Shown piece by piece: positions 53,561 to 64,000 of a DNA stretch of 64,000 nucleotides (positions within the stretch are counted from its first letter, which is position 1; the number at the start of each line of letters is the position of its first letter). Below the pieces are notes generated by a model that did no database searches, had not been told where the DNA came from, and was given only the letters and a program-made list of their open reading frames with translations. The position numbers and the translations under genes were made by a program. Origin of the DNA: Halichoerus grypus (Eukaryota; Chordata; Mammalia; Carnivora; Phocidae); contig NC_135717.1 in assembly GCF_964656455.1 (NCBI RefSeq), forward strand, positions 14,030,775 to 14,094,774, read 5' to 3'.

Positions 53561-55205
53561 AACAGGTTCTTTTTATAGATCAATAAGCAACACAGTTAAG
53601 GTCACAGAAAAGAAAATGCAAAGATCTGTGGTTATCTTTTAAAAATGGCAAACTTAAATGAGACACTTTTAACGATTTTACAGATGGGCAGAGCTTTAAA
53701 AAAAATATCTACTGTATGACGCTGCCAGGGGGACACTCTCTGCCACTGCTGGGGGGTGGGACAGCGTCCTTGGTGCAAACTCTCTGGCATGTTTTGTGGA
53801 TTGTTAACATAAACACTTTACGCTGTGGAGTCTAAGCAAAACTTTCTGCTTTCCAGGCTTTGGAAAGTGCCGTTCAGATGTAGACGATGTATTTCCGGGG
53901 CCAGGAGCCAGGATGCAGTGAGGGGGAGAGCTCAGACACTGATCCAGAGACTTGGAATGTGTGGGGAGCTGTCTAAGGGATTCAGAATTCAGGGAGGAAT
54001 CCAGGAGTGTCGCTGGAGTTCCCAAGCCCAGGCCAGCAAGCACAGGTGAAGGTTAGGTGAAGCTCAGCGGGCAGAAAGACTCACTCAGTTAAGCAAGACG
54101 AATAAGCTCTAGAGATCTGCTGCCCAGCGCTGTACCCGATGTCAACAACACTGCTGCACAGTTAAAAACTTGTTAAGGGTGTAGATCTCAAGTTAAGTGT
54201 TCTTAGCACGGTGAAAAAAGAAAAGAGCAGAAATCTTGGTCCAGAGCCAGGAGGACAGCACATGATGATGACATGTTAAAGCAGAATGGAAGATTGATTC
54301 GTTGACTTGACAAATAACACAGAGCAGGAGTTATATAGATGGGGCACTGTGTAAATGCTGGGAGCACGATGGTGACGAGACAGGTGCATCTATCACCAAG
54401 GGGCCAGTGGGGCATCCTTGGAAACAAGATAAACACACACACACATGGGCAAACAGACAAAATAATGCAAGTTTTCATGAGCATGCATGACATAGGAAAT
54501 AAGCAGGTGTCAAGACAGCGTTAGGGTGCAGGGTAAACCAGAAAGCAGGGAGGCGAGACTGGCCCAGCTGACGGCTGGGTCGCTCAGGTGGCAAACAGGT
54601 AACAGTGTCCCTTTCTGCAGAAAGCAATGGCTGTGTGTGGGTCGAGCCCTGCAGCTCTGCCCCACGGCTGGCCGTTGTGCATCCGGGATGGGGAGGGGTC
54701 CTGGCGTCATGGGTCCGGGAACGGAGGTGAAGCGCCCGCCCGGTGCTGCCCCGGCTGGTTCGGCCCTGCCTTTCACAGAATGCTTTCACCCCGGGCCAGA
54801 CCCGGCTGCCAATGCAGAGGGAGCCGTGGCGTGGGTGTGGTTTGTATGCAATGCTTTGTCTGGCCCTTTCCGCTTAGGATAATTGAACATTTCCACTTCA
54901 TAAAGTATGGTCCAGGGAGGCACTGTGCAAATTGCTAAATCAATTTATTTTTAAACAGAAATGAGGTTAAAAACAAACAAACAACGAAGACTCGATGTGT
55001 CTGGTAGCAAGGGTCGACAGAACAGGGCATCTCCCTCCCTGTGAAGCCATTATCAGGCATTCCTGTGTGGCAAACCCAAATGACCAATCGGGGGGCAATG
55101 CAAAGGGCAGCGTTCTGTTTGCTCGCTTGCAAAAGTCAGTGATTCTCCATGCATAAACTAGAAAGAACACCACGCGGGGCCTCCACGGCAACAATGATGT
55201 GGTGA
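53561..55205. other. Unrecognised; contains a CpG-enriched pocket at 54540-54880
   Basis: No repeat family is recognised. GC rises toward 54.7 kb, where about 20 CpGs occur in 340 bases (see findings). Frames on both strands reach 118 codons, a consequence of GC content. Confidence 0.45.
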
Positions 55206-55209
55206 ATAA

Positions 55210-55375
55210 GAACACGGTTGGGACTCAGGAAAAGACCCGGACTCCAATTTCAGTTCTACGGTGTGACTCTGGGGCAAACTGCCTCACTTCGAGGCCTCAG
55301 TTTCCTTGGGGTTAGTGATCATACCTACTTTGCCAGGTCTCTCGCTGAGTGCTGAATGGCTTTAGAATAACAGTA
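55210..55375 (+). mobile_element. MIR SINE
   Basis: 'gacccggactccaatttcag', 'ttctacggtgtgactctggg', 'gcaaactgcctcacttcgag' and 'gcctcagtttccttggggtt', then 'agtgatcatacctactttgc', follow the MIR consensus. Confidence 0.82.
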
Positions 55376-56419
55376 CTGGCTAATCTACTGTAGGCACTTA
55401 CTATCGGCCGGGCGCAACGTTCAGCCCTCGATCTGTGACTTCTCAGACGCAGATCTCCCTAGCAGGTGAAAACAAGTCCATTTCCCTGCTCTTTTGAACC
55501 GGAAATGTTTCCTATACTAGATTATTGTGGGTCTTGGGTCTAGGCTTCGAAGTATTGTCCTAATCACTTTGTCTTGGTTCTTGATCCTTCAGACACATGG
55601 CTTTTCTTGGCTTCTCATGTCCCACCTGCAGTTAAGTCACATTAAATCCTGTTTTCTCTCTCCCACCTACCGGCCCTTTTTGCCCGTCCCAACCTCCACC
55701 CAAAGCTACCCATTTTGGGCTCCAATCTCCCACAAATTTGAGCTTCAGTGTTGCAAACCTGTAGTCTTCTCCTAGACTTACATCATCTAATTTCTTTAAA
55801 AATCACATTGTTTTACTTTGGAGTTCTCTCTCTTCCAATTTAGACCCAATCCACACAGCATAGAGTTTGGTCAAGAATAGCTACTTCCAGTGCCAAATGG
55901 GAGACAGAACATAAATCAAAAAGTTAACATCAAAAGGTTTCTGAGGATCCTGGAGAAAGACCAAACCTAAAGGTGACCTGGGAAGTTTGGCCCGGAATGG
56001 AAAACAAAAATCACTTTGCTTAATTTTCAAAGTTCTCAGTTTTAGGGGAAAAGCAGACATGTTTCAAGAACACTGGAAAATGCACTGAAAAATAAATATA
56101 ATGATGCATAAGTTGGCTGCATTTTATTCAAAACCCTCTCCGCTGTGCCTGACTTGCTATCTTTACCACATCCTCAAGAAATGGGGAAAGGCCAGCAGAG
56201 AAATGACCTTCTCATTCCACATTCTGAAAGGGAACGAGCCAGGGGCTCATCCCATAGTCAACCCAGCCTGCCTGAGCCGACGAGGCCAAGTCCCATGTGT
56301 CCGCCCCCAGCCCACCTCCCAGAGAATGAACTGAGTCTTCTGACTGAAGGTAAATCAGGAGGTTTTAACTAAGTATATAAAGTATATGTAGTAACTGGGA
56401 GAGCCCCTGATGAGCCAAT

Positions 56420-56505
56420 TAGTTCTAATTCATTAATTCAATAATTCATTATTCATTGTTCAGTCAATCCAATAGTTCATTGTTCATTAATCCAATTAAT
56501 TCATT
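56420..56505. repeat. Degenerate ATTC/ATTA array
   Basis: Repeated 'attcattaattcaataattc'-type units with 'tgttca' and 'tccaat' variants. No clean period. Confidence 0.75.
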
Positions 56506-56772
56506 TATATCTATACGTTAAAGCTTTATCTTTCTTCTTTAGGGAATCCAGCAACTTCCAGTTGTGTATTCTTATGCTCCTCCGTGTTTCATTTCTGCAT
56601 ACATAATCTTCTGACTTCTCTAGGATATTTCAGTTTCAGTTTCCCGTTGCATCAAACCAGCTTTTCTGGTCAGAGAGAACTTCCTTGAGATAAAATCATG
56701 TGTGTAGGAATAGGCAGATGTCTCTTACACAAACCCACCATTGATTCCTCCTTTATACAAACACTCGCTGGT

Positions 56773-56812
56773 AAAACAAAACAAAACAAAACAACAAAAC
56801 AAAAAAACAAGC
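56773..56812. repeat. (AAAAC)n microsatellite
   Basis: Five to six aaaac units, then 'aacaaaacaaaaaaac'. Confidence 0.88.
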
Positions 56813-57744
56813 TGGCTGCTAAAGGAGGCATTTTGTGCCTGACGTCCTAGACACATTGGCTTTCTAGCCAAGAATCATCCTGTAAATCTGCGTCAGATTG
56901 ATGGGGTGGAATTAGGCAGATGCTCATCTGAACAGGATCGGAGTAAACTGAGAGGCTACCCCCAGGTTTTTGTCATAATTATGGTGCTTTAAGTTGCAAG
57001 CCAGATTTCTCACCAAGTTATGTGGTGGGATGTTTCACATCCCTGCGTGTCCTTTATAGCAACACTCTGGAGGGCATTTTATAAGTGGGTGCACTGGTTT
57101 TGAGAGTCTAGGATATGCTGTTGTAACAACCCCTGAAGACTCCCTTGACGACCATCCCTCAGAGACCCAGGTGAGAGAGGTTTCATTAGCTTCTGATGCC
57201 GCCATGTTGATATGAATCCCAAGGCTTGGACATGGTGAGGGGAGAACAGGCAGAGTCACGTACCAGCTCTTGAATGTTTCCTTTCTGGAAGCAGGTCAGG
57301 TAATCCAAGCTAGGCCAACCAGACCCTCTCTCCAGGATCTCTTATCCACCGAATGCTTGAGCTGGACAACCCCGAACAACATTTATTGAGCCTGCAATAT
57401 CAGTGAACTAGCTGGAGATCAAAGTCTCTCTTGAGTGGAGTTATGAGAGAGCAGAAAAAAGGACCCATTCATTCTAGCAGCCTCCCCCTGCTAATTATTT
57501 CCTGAAATCTAGTCCTCCTGATAGTACACTTAGTGTCTGCCCCTTTTTGTTCAGCCTGCTTCTTTAGCATTCCTATGAAGGTTGAGGGTTACTGATACTC
57601 TCCCAATATACTCTTTTTCTGCTTCATAAGACTCGCACCCCAAATCTTCCCAAACAGAAAACAAAATGCCCCGCTGATGTGATTTGCCAGGTGTTATAAG
57701 ATTTATCTCCAGGAATGCACTTGCAGGGGGAGATGGGGAAGAGC

Positions 57745-57890
57745 CCCTGGCTTGAAGCCACGAAAATCAGGTTCCAGGCTCAGCTCTGTCACTTGTTTTG
57801 CTGTGTGAACTTGAGCAAACCCAGAAACTCATCTGTAAAATGAAGGTCTGGGACAAATTTATCTTCAAAGTCCTTTCTGGCTCCAGTGGA
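57745..57890 (+). mobile_element. MIR SINE
   Basis: 'caggttccaggctcagctct', 'gtcacttgttttgctgtgtg', 'aacttgagcaaacccagaaa', 'ctcatctgtaaaatgaaggt' and 'ctgggac'. The MIR core is clear. Confidence 0.82.
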
Positions 57891-58585
57891 CCATGACTGT
57901 GTCATTTTGGGATTGCTGAAACAAGCACAAACCCTGCATTTTGGTCCCTGATTGAAACCAAAACCAGGCCCCACACTTTGATAAATAACCTGTCAACTCT
58001 ACACATTCACTAGGAATCGCATTAGCCTAGGAAATCACGGATTGCTTATATTTTACATTTCAAATGCACAGAGATCCTGGCATCTATCTGAGGACATGCC
58101 ATCCACCCTGGGGGCTTTGCCTCAACAGCCAGGGTGGAATTCGGGTCTTGGTGATCAGGCTTGTTACTCATCTGATTGCTATTTATCAAGTACTACCTCC
58201 TTTAGTTTTTTGAGATGGGTTGGGTTCCTTCATTTTTGTCAGCTTAGTACCCAAGAGGCAGAAGAACCTGACATTTCCAGAACACTGTGATATATTAATA
58301 TCAATAAAAGTAATGGCCGCCAACCCCTCAGCTCTCTGTCTCTGATTAGAAGAACCCCAGGAGCTGGGCAGAGAGAAAATCCTAAGCATTTCTCAGCAGG
58401 TGGGTGCACGGATGAAAAACGGGATGACTTTGCCTGTGAATAAGATTCACCTCTGATTAAAATTCTGCTTAGGATAAGAGGGTGATGTATTGAGGTATGA
58501 ATGACTCACTAAATCAGAAGGGCCTCTCTGTATACATTATTCTCCCTGCCGTTAGCCAAAGTAGACTCTCTTGCATTCTTACACT
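57891..58585. other. Unrecognised sequence
   Basis: No recognised repeat or coding content. Confidence 0.45.
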
Positions 58586-58603
58586 AGAAAAAAATGGATT
58601 TTT

Positions 58604-58815
58604 CGGGGCGCCTGGGTGGCTCAGTCAGTTAAGCGTCTGCCTTCGGCTCAGGTCATGATCTCAGGGTCCTGGGATCAAGCCCCGCATCTGGCTCCCTGCT
58701 CGACAGAGAGTCTGCTTCTCCCTCTCCCTCTGCTCCCCCTGCTTATGCTCGCTCTCCCTCTCTCTCTCTAATGAACAAAAATCTTTAAGAAAAAGAAAGA
58801 AAGAAAGAAAAAAAA
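58604..58815 (+). mobile_element. Young SINEC, full length
   Basis: Begins 'cggggcgcctgggtggctca', continues through 'gggatcaagccccgcatctg' and '(tctc)n', to a tail rich in (gaaa)n (58790-58815). A perfect 18-bp target-site duplication, 'agaaaaaaatggattttt', flanks it at 58586-58603 and 58816-58833. This is the longest perfect duplication in the window. Confidence 0.97.
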
Positions 58816-58833
58816 AGAAAAAAATGGATTTTT

Positions 58834-60450
58834 AGGATACCCTGCCCTGGCAAAGTGAGGATGAAGATCAGGAGACAATGGTGATATTCTGTCTTTCACA
58901 CACAGGAAGGGGCTTCATCGAATCACAGAAGACCATGGTCAAGGGAACCTCGGGGGCCTTTAGTTCTACAAGCTGTGGTTAGAGGGCAACTTCTGGTTAT
59001 TGGGATTTTTTTCTTTTCTTCCCCTCTGCAAGCTACCTGAGCACAACGGGTTTAATCTAAGATCTTGGCCTCTTTGCTCCAGGACTGAACAAGTAGACAT
59101 TTTAAAGTGGATTTCAGTGCATGTTCTGGATGAAGTGAGAAGGGGGTGGGGGTGAAGAGGGTGGAGAGAAGAAAAGGCTTGAGTAGCTGAGCAGAAGAGA
59201 GATTGGTTGCTCAGAGATTCCAGAAGGTCCTGAGAAGCCAGGGCCCCTTCCTGTGAAACCCGAGGCTTTGTGGAATGTGCCCAGCGAAGGCTCCTCAAAA
59301 CTAGTCTCGGCCAAGGACAGCAGATGGCGTGCCCTGTCAAACCAAAGCGCCTGGCAATTTGAGGCAAATCTTGCTCTCACTCCAGGCTCTCAAGTGTTTC
59401 CAATGCACTTTGCCTTTTTCCTACAGCTGCAACTTTCCCACTTGCAGCAGCTTGAAAGCAGAGAGACCAGCCACGCCAAAATAGGTGCCTGTTGGAGACT
59501 GACGTCGGAAATGCGGCTTGATACGGTTCCCTCTTGAATTCAAGGTAGGGAGTTTTGTGAAATGAGTTACTTCTCCCCAGTTGTGGCTGTTTCTCAGCTA
59601 GGACTCACCCAGCAGATTAACTGAGTTCCTGCTGACCTTGGCAGGAGAGCGCGAACCCAAGAATTTGGCAGAACGGAAGCTCTGTCAGTGCAACCCGAGA
59701 AGCAGCACGTCCGACTCGGGGGGCGGGGGGGGGGGCGCAGTGGGTTTGGGGTGGGGATTATCCTCTGGATCCGGGAATCTGGTGTCCAACGATTCCATAG
59801 GGCCTTAACTATGGATCTGGCAGCTCTGAGTTGGGTTTTTCAGTGTTGGGTTTCGGGACATCACCTTGTAAAAACAATCAGCACACGGGATTCTCACAGA
59901 CTCAGCAGTTTCGGCTCAGACTGGCCGGAGGAGCTGAGCCAAGAATTCCTTGGGGCCAAGGCTTGGGGTGCTGAGCTGGGGGCGAGCCAGGACCCATAAA
60001 GTGGAGGCCGCACAAACACGAGCAGATGAACTAGGGACTACTTCCCATTACAAGCTGACGCAGAGACCAGATGTGCTCACTCCCCCAGGGCTACCTCATC
60101 CCCTGAGCTGCTGCTGACAGCCGTCCACCTGGAAAAGGGAGAGGTGAGGGGTGAGGTGGGAAGTCGGCCAGGCCCCTCCTGGAGGCTGGCTTCTAGGCAA
60201 AGCCCTACAGCAACCCTTCGGATTCTGCGGCCTAGCTTCTGGAAGCTCCTCTAGCAGGGAATTATTCCGAAGACTGGAGGGTCCACAGCCCTCTGGGGAC
60301 AATGTGTGAGCTGAGGAGTCAACGGGGCCCACTGCCCAGGGGCTAGTTGCAGAAGTCAGGGGCTGGCTTCTCTCTCTTACAAGAGGGGAGGCTGACGGTG
60401 GCAGAGTCACTCCTGTCCCTTCCGTACCACACGAGTTGCAAATGGTTTCA
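58834..60450. other. Unrecognised, GC-richer sequence
   Basis: No recognised repeat. A G-rich run lies at 59717-59756 (see findings). Short frames on both strands are without domains. Confidence 0.45.
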
Positions 60451-60454
60451 ACAC

Positions 60455-60595
60455 ACACTGTCCATCAAGTCCTCATCACAAGCCTGTGAGGGGGCACACC
60501 AAGAATGGCGGTCTCTGGTTCTGATGACAGCACGGGACAGCTGAGGAGAGGGGCCAAGGTAACAAGGTGGTAAGGGGCAAAACTGGAATTAATTT
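60455..60595 (-). mobile_element. MIR fragment
   Basis: 'gtcctcatcacaagcctgtg', 'gacagctgaggagaggggcc', 'aaggtaacaaggtggtaagg' and 'ggcaaaactggaatt' follow the reverse complement of MIR. Confidence 0.62.
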
Positions 60596-60599
60596 CCTA

Positions 60600-62150
60600 C
60601 ACAGTTTCTCTAAGATTAAAGTTTATAAAATGCCTCCAGCTCTTACCGAAGGCTACAGACTCGACCTACAGAGCGTGGTGGCAACGGGACGTGGGTACAT
60701 GATCACCTCTGTGTGTTGTTTAAGACAAAATCATAGAGGGATTAGGGCCTCCGCAGGCAAACTTTCAAGAAAGCCTGTTTCCTCCTCTTTATAGTCTTAA
60801 ATCTCCATTATAGGCCTAAATCTCACCCTCTGATAGGTTCAAGCTCCTCAGAGCAAGAGATCGAACAAAGATGAACTCTAACCAATACTTGTACCTCCTT
60901 CCTTCAAAACGAGACAAGAAATGAGCCACTTCAACAGCCCTGCCTTTTGAAGAGAGGTGAGCCAATTAGGTTCGTGACAGTTTCTATCTCCCTGTTCACT
61001 TCTTCCTCTCAAAATAATCACACAAGGCTTTGAAACCAAATGTCTAGGAATAGGGACACAGCCTGGCGGATGTCAAGCAGCTATTTAAAAAAAAAGTATA
61101 GATAAGAAACACCAATCTGACCAAGAGGAGGAGCAGGGCCCTGAGGCCAAGATATTAGGAGACGATGCTTGAGATTTCCAGGGACGCAGCCATTTCCAGA
61201 CCCATCCTCCCAACCCCCCTCCCCCAATAGGGGGCATCATTGTCCCTGCACATCTGCACCAACACGTACCTAGTGGCTAAAAAGACACGACCCAAGTTGC
61301 ACCAATTCTGGGGACGAATTAAAGCAGTAGGGCAACGGCATCTTTCCTCCTGGCCCTGTCCCTCCCTCCCCCCCAGCCACGCCCACCCCAGCCCAGCAGA
61401 TCTCAAGGTTGTCGCCATAGTGAACTTCCCTGGAAATCAATGCTAAGGAAGGGTTATTTTCTTAACATGGGGTGGATTTCAGGAGCCCAGAGGCTTGTGC
61501 TCATTAAGGTTGCCTAGGATGGCCATCTAAGAGAGAGCATCCTGAGTTGGTACTAGGGATGCAAATGTAGCTGGTCAAGCATTCTCAGTCCGGGGAAGGA
61601 GAGATCGTGAATCACCTGTAGCCAAGCAGAGGATATGGCTGAAATACATGGATATTTTTTAAGCATCAAAGAGAGGGGTCAAACACAGAGCAGGCAGAGG
61701 AGGAAAGAAAGGGTGGGGTGAGGGGGAACAACAGTATGGGTGCTGACAAACCACTGAGGTTCTTTTCCTGGGCCGTGGGCAGCATCCTGAAGTGGTAACA
61801 TCCTGGTGTCTGAGAACAGCTGAGTTCCTTACCCAGGGAGTCGGGGACAAAAAGTCCTCTTTCCCACCTTCCACCCAGCAGAGAAAGCAAAAACCAACAC
61901 ATTCACTCTAAAGAAGATGGACATAACAGCCTGCAGGAGAGAACTGAGCTTGCTCAGAATGTGCTTCCCAGAGATTTGGAGGCCTAGAGCCCAGAGCAGC
62001 CGAAGCACTGGAGTGGTCTCAGGACCCAACAGTACAGTTGGGACTGGGATGGAGAGCTGGGGAACTTGAAGTACCCCAGGATCTGAAAATCCAGACTTAG
62101 GAGCAATGCATCTAGGGTTGATGGCACACACTTGCAAAATAATACTCTTT
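60600..62150. other. Unrecognised sequence
   Basis: No recognised repeat or exon. C-rich runs occur near 61211-61230 and 61360-61400. Confidence 0.45.
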
Positions 62151-62154
62151 GGTT

Positions 62155-62270
62155 CCTCATCTTGCTCCAGGTTCCTCACCTATACAATGTGGATGATAAT
62201 CTCTGACTTACCTAGAAAACAGGGATAGCATAAGGATCAAACCAAACAGGGCATAGACAAATGTTTTGTA
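62155..62270 (+). mobile_element. Possible MIR fragment
   Basis: 'ggttcctcacctatacaatg', 'tggatgataatctctgactt' and 'agcataaggatcaaacca' weakly follow the MIR 3' half. Confidence 0.5.
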
Positions 62271-62484
62271 ACATATAGAAATATAGGCTCTCACCACCGT
62301 CCTCACCAATGTGAAAACACTGGAGATGCCCCGTGTGCTGCCTGGGTGAATTATTTTTATGAAGACCTGAGAAAAAAGCATCTCTTGCCATCTTTGTCCA
62401 ACTGAAGGCTCTCAAAGACTGTCCAACTGTAAGGCAGGTTACTAATAAATGATGCATCAAAGGACTTGTCAAAATTGAGCTGAT

Positions 62485-62605
62485 CCAAGACTGAAATTGA
62501 GCAAATATGTAACATCTCTGAGCCTCAAATTTCTTCATCTATAAAATGGCAATAATAACTCAGGGCTCATGGGGTTTCCAATGATTCAAGGAGATGGTAG
62601 AGATG
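62485..62605 (+). mobile_element. MIR SINE, 3' half
   Basis: 'gagcaaatatgtaacatctc', 'tgagcctcaaatttcttcat', 'ctataaaatggcaataataa' and 'tgattcaaggagatgg' follow MIR closely. Confidence 0.8.
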
Positions 62606-62864
62606 GTGAATGTAGACTGCTTTCTCACCAGAACAACTCAGGCATGTCAAGGCTTTTGTTCCTTTGTTTTGCATTTAAGCACGGAAACGGAAAAGCCTGG
62701 AGGAATTGATGGTTGGCCCTATGCCCGAAATTCTCAAAGAGGGTATGGGGGACAAAGGCCTCCTCACCTCTCCAGGCAGAAAATGCACGTCCCCCAAGGG
62801 AGAGGGCCAACCTGATCCAGCTTCAATCAAGGACACTGGCTGAGACTCATCACTCATCATTCTT

Positions 62865-63175
62865 GGTGTCCACTCGATTCTCAGTCCAGACCCTAGCCCT
62901 TGGAATGCCATCCATCTCCTAAGGCCAAGTCCTCCCTCCTCTGTGAGACATTCTTAGACCTCCTCAATTGGAATTTCCATGGTTTCTCTAGTTCTCTCAC
63001 CTTTTTTTGTTCCACTATATAACATACTTAGAGTTTGCCATAGTTTACTTTTTGTGTGTGCAATTTGGATCGATCTTGATCAGTCTATGAGATTTTGGAG
63101 AACAAGGAATATGTATTTTCATCTTTGTATCCCTTATACTGCTCCATAATGATATCTGCTTTTTGAATAAAATAT
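62865..63175 (+). mobile_element. L2 LINE 3' region
   Basis: 'aagtcctccctcctctgtga', 'gacattcttagacctcctca', 'gttccactatataacatact', 'gagaacaaggaatatgtatt' and 'ttcatctttgtatccctta', ending 'tttttgaataaaatatac', follow the L2 3' UTR in order. Confidence 0.6.
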
Positions 63176-63184
63176 ACTTCCAGC

Positions 63185-63485
63185 TCTTACCTCATCATCC
63201 ATCTAAAGCCAATCCTATAAATAAGCAATGAGACCTGTCTTTGCCATCATCACCTAAGGCTTGGACGCTTCCACACTTAACAGACCTCTCATCTTCAAAC
63301 CGGCCTCCCCAGTTCATCTTCTTGAAATGCCATTTTAAAACATCGTATTCAGATTTCCCACTCAAAATCTTTTAAAGGCTTTGCACTGCTTACATGGTAA
63401 GGTAAAAACTTGAAAGCCTTGAAGGTAAGGTTCTCCACCACCTGGCTCCAATTGAGCTATTTAAACTCATTTAACCCACCATTCC
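63185..63485 (+). mobile_element. Second L2 fragment (ORF2 3' part)
   Basis: 'agacctctcatcttcaaacc', 'gccattttaaaacatcgtat', 'tcccactcaaaatcttttaa', 'aggctttgcactgcttacat', 'ggtaaggttctccaccacc' and 'tggctcc' follow L2 ORF2. This is an earlier part of L2 than the 3' UTR just upstream, so the two are separate insertions. Confidence 0.65.
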
Positions 63486-63506
63486 CAAAACAGTGAGGCT
63501 GACTGA

Positions 63507-63685
63507 TTCATTCATTCATTCATTCATTCATTTTAAAATTCATTCATTCAAGCATGGGCTGAGTGCCTACTATGTGCTAGCCATTGTGTTAGGTGGTGGG
63601 ATCTATATACAAAGACATCATCCCTGATCTCAATGCTGTTGCCATCCAGTGAGTTGACAGAAAGGAAAGGGCCTATTAGAATTCT
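63507..63685 (-). mobile_element. L2 LINE 3' end with (CATT)n
   Basis: Reverse-complement L2 terminus: (cattcatt)n at 63508-63531, 'attcattcattcaagcatgg', 'gctgagtgcctactatgtgc' and 'tagccattgtgttaggtggt', then a 'catcatccctgatctcaatg' block. Confidence 0.72.
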
Positions 63686-64000
63686 AAGTGATAAGATATT
63701 CTAGGGGGGAAAGAGGAGTCAGTGCCCAGATTGGGAATCAGGGGAGCGCTGGCAGAAAAGGGACCAAAGCAGAGTGGTTTTCCAAAAAGACCCCACGCCC
63801 TGGGTAAAGAGAGGGCATTTGAGACAGAGAGAAAAGAATATGCAGAAAAATTAAGAACATCATGAGAATATGGTATAAACTCACAAGTGGCTCAGGAAGA
63901 CCTAGCCAAAGCTAAACTCAAACAAAAAGTGATGTCCAAGGTGTGTGATGGGGCAATTATTACCTAGGTCAGTATTTCTCAACTTGTGTTCTTGAACCTG
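63686..64000. other. Unrecognised; possible hAT element begins at the edge
   Basis: Nothing is recognised until 'gtcagtatttctcaacttgt' near 63968, which resembles the terminal sequence of MER5/MER20-type hAT elements cut off by the window edge. Confidence 0.35.

Larger units (their letters stand above)
55376..57744. other. Mostly unrecognised sequence
   Basis: About 2.4 kb. It includes a degenerate attc/att array at 56420-56505 and an (aaaac)n tract at 56773-56812. A weak L2-like segment may lie at 55590-55700. No exon evidence. Confidence 0.45.

Noticed and set aside
54627..54938. Possible first exon in the CpG-rich pocket
   Set aside because: Frames are open on both strands because of GC content. 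No convincing splice donor, TATA or conserved peptide can be shown.

Overview
The window reads as non-coding mammalian nuclear DNA. The repeats point to a caniform carnivore. There are 15 copies of the tRNA-derived carnivore SINE (SINEC; 5' end gggcgcctgggtggctcag, CT-rich middle, (AAATAA)n/poly-A tail). There are also L1 3' ends ending in 'gtaatgtatggtgattaac', a tail I associate with arctoid carnivores (bears, pinnipeds, mustelids). That last step rests on memory of such sequences, and the species cannot be fixed from here. I see no exon, RNA gene, CpG-island promoter, operon or CRISPR array that I can support. The open frames are short. Those with recognisable content are decayed LINE-1 proteins. 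All family names below come from reading the sequence against remembered repeat consensuses, not from a database search.

Layout. 1-3 kb: two MIRs, unrecognised sequence, and a minus-strand LTR-like repeat. 4-9 kb: old L1 pieces on both strands with three SINEs nearby and a fourth inside a second copy of the same LTR-like family (9.1-9.7 kb). 10.6-13.9 kb: mostly unrecognised. 13.96-15.2 kb: an L2 split by a MaLR-type LTR, itself split by a SINE. 15.2-22 kb: old L1, including one long L1 (about 16.25-21.98 kb) with ORF1 and ORF2 remnants and two SINEs. 23.3-24.6 kb: a minus-strand L1. 27.15-29.4 kb: a long L2 interrupted by a Tigger-like transposon, a hAT-like MITE and an unnamed 140-bp insert. 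32.5-34 kb: old L1 with a 113-bp tandem duplication and a MER5A-like element. 34.8-38.25 kb: a four-level nest (SINE in young L1 in older L1 in ERVL-type LTR). 40.2-41.05 kb: a second LTR of that family, inverted. 41.2-42.5 kb: L2 split by an MLT1-type LTR. 44.4-45.85 kb: minus-strand L2 with L1 and SINE inserts. 46.5-53.6 kb: L1 pieces, MER20, MIR and a SINE. 53.6-64 kb: the most GC-rich and least repeat-dense part, with MIRs, one SINE and several L2 ends.

No set of genes works together here. What can be read is an insertion history: L2 and MIR are oldest, then DNA transposons and MaLR/ERVL LTRs, then old L1s, then carnivore L1 and SINEC. Target-site duplications fix the order in many places. 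The items most worth checking are the nests, the 113-bp tandem duplication, a homeodomain-motif-rich AT block near 26.5 kb, a perfect 24-nt hairpin at 22.79 kb, and a CpG-enriched pocket near 54.7 kb.
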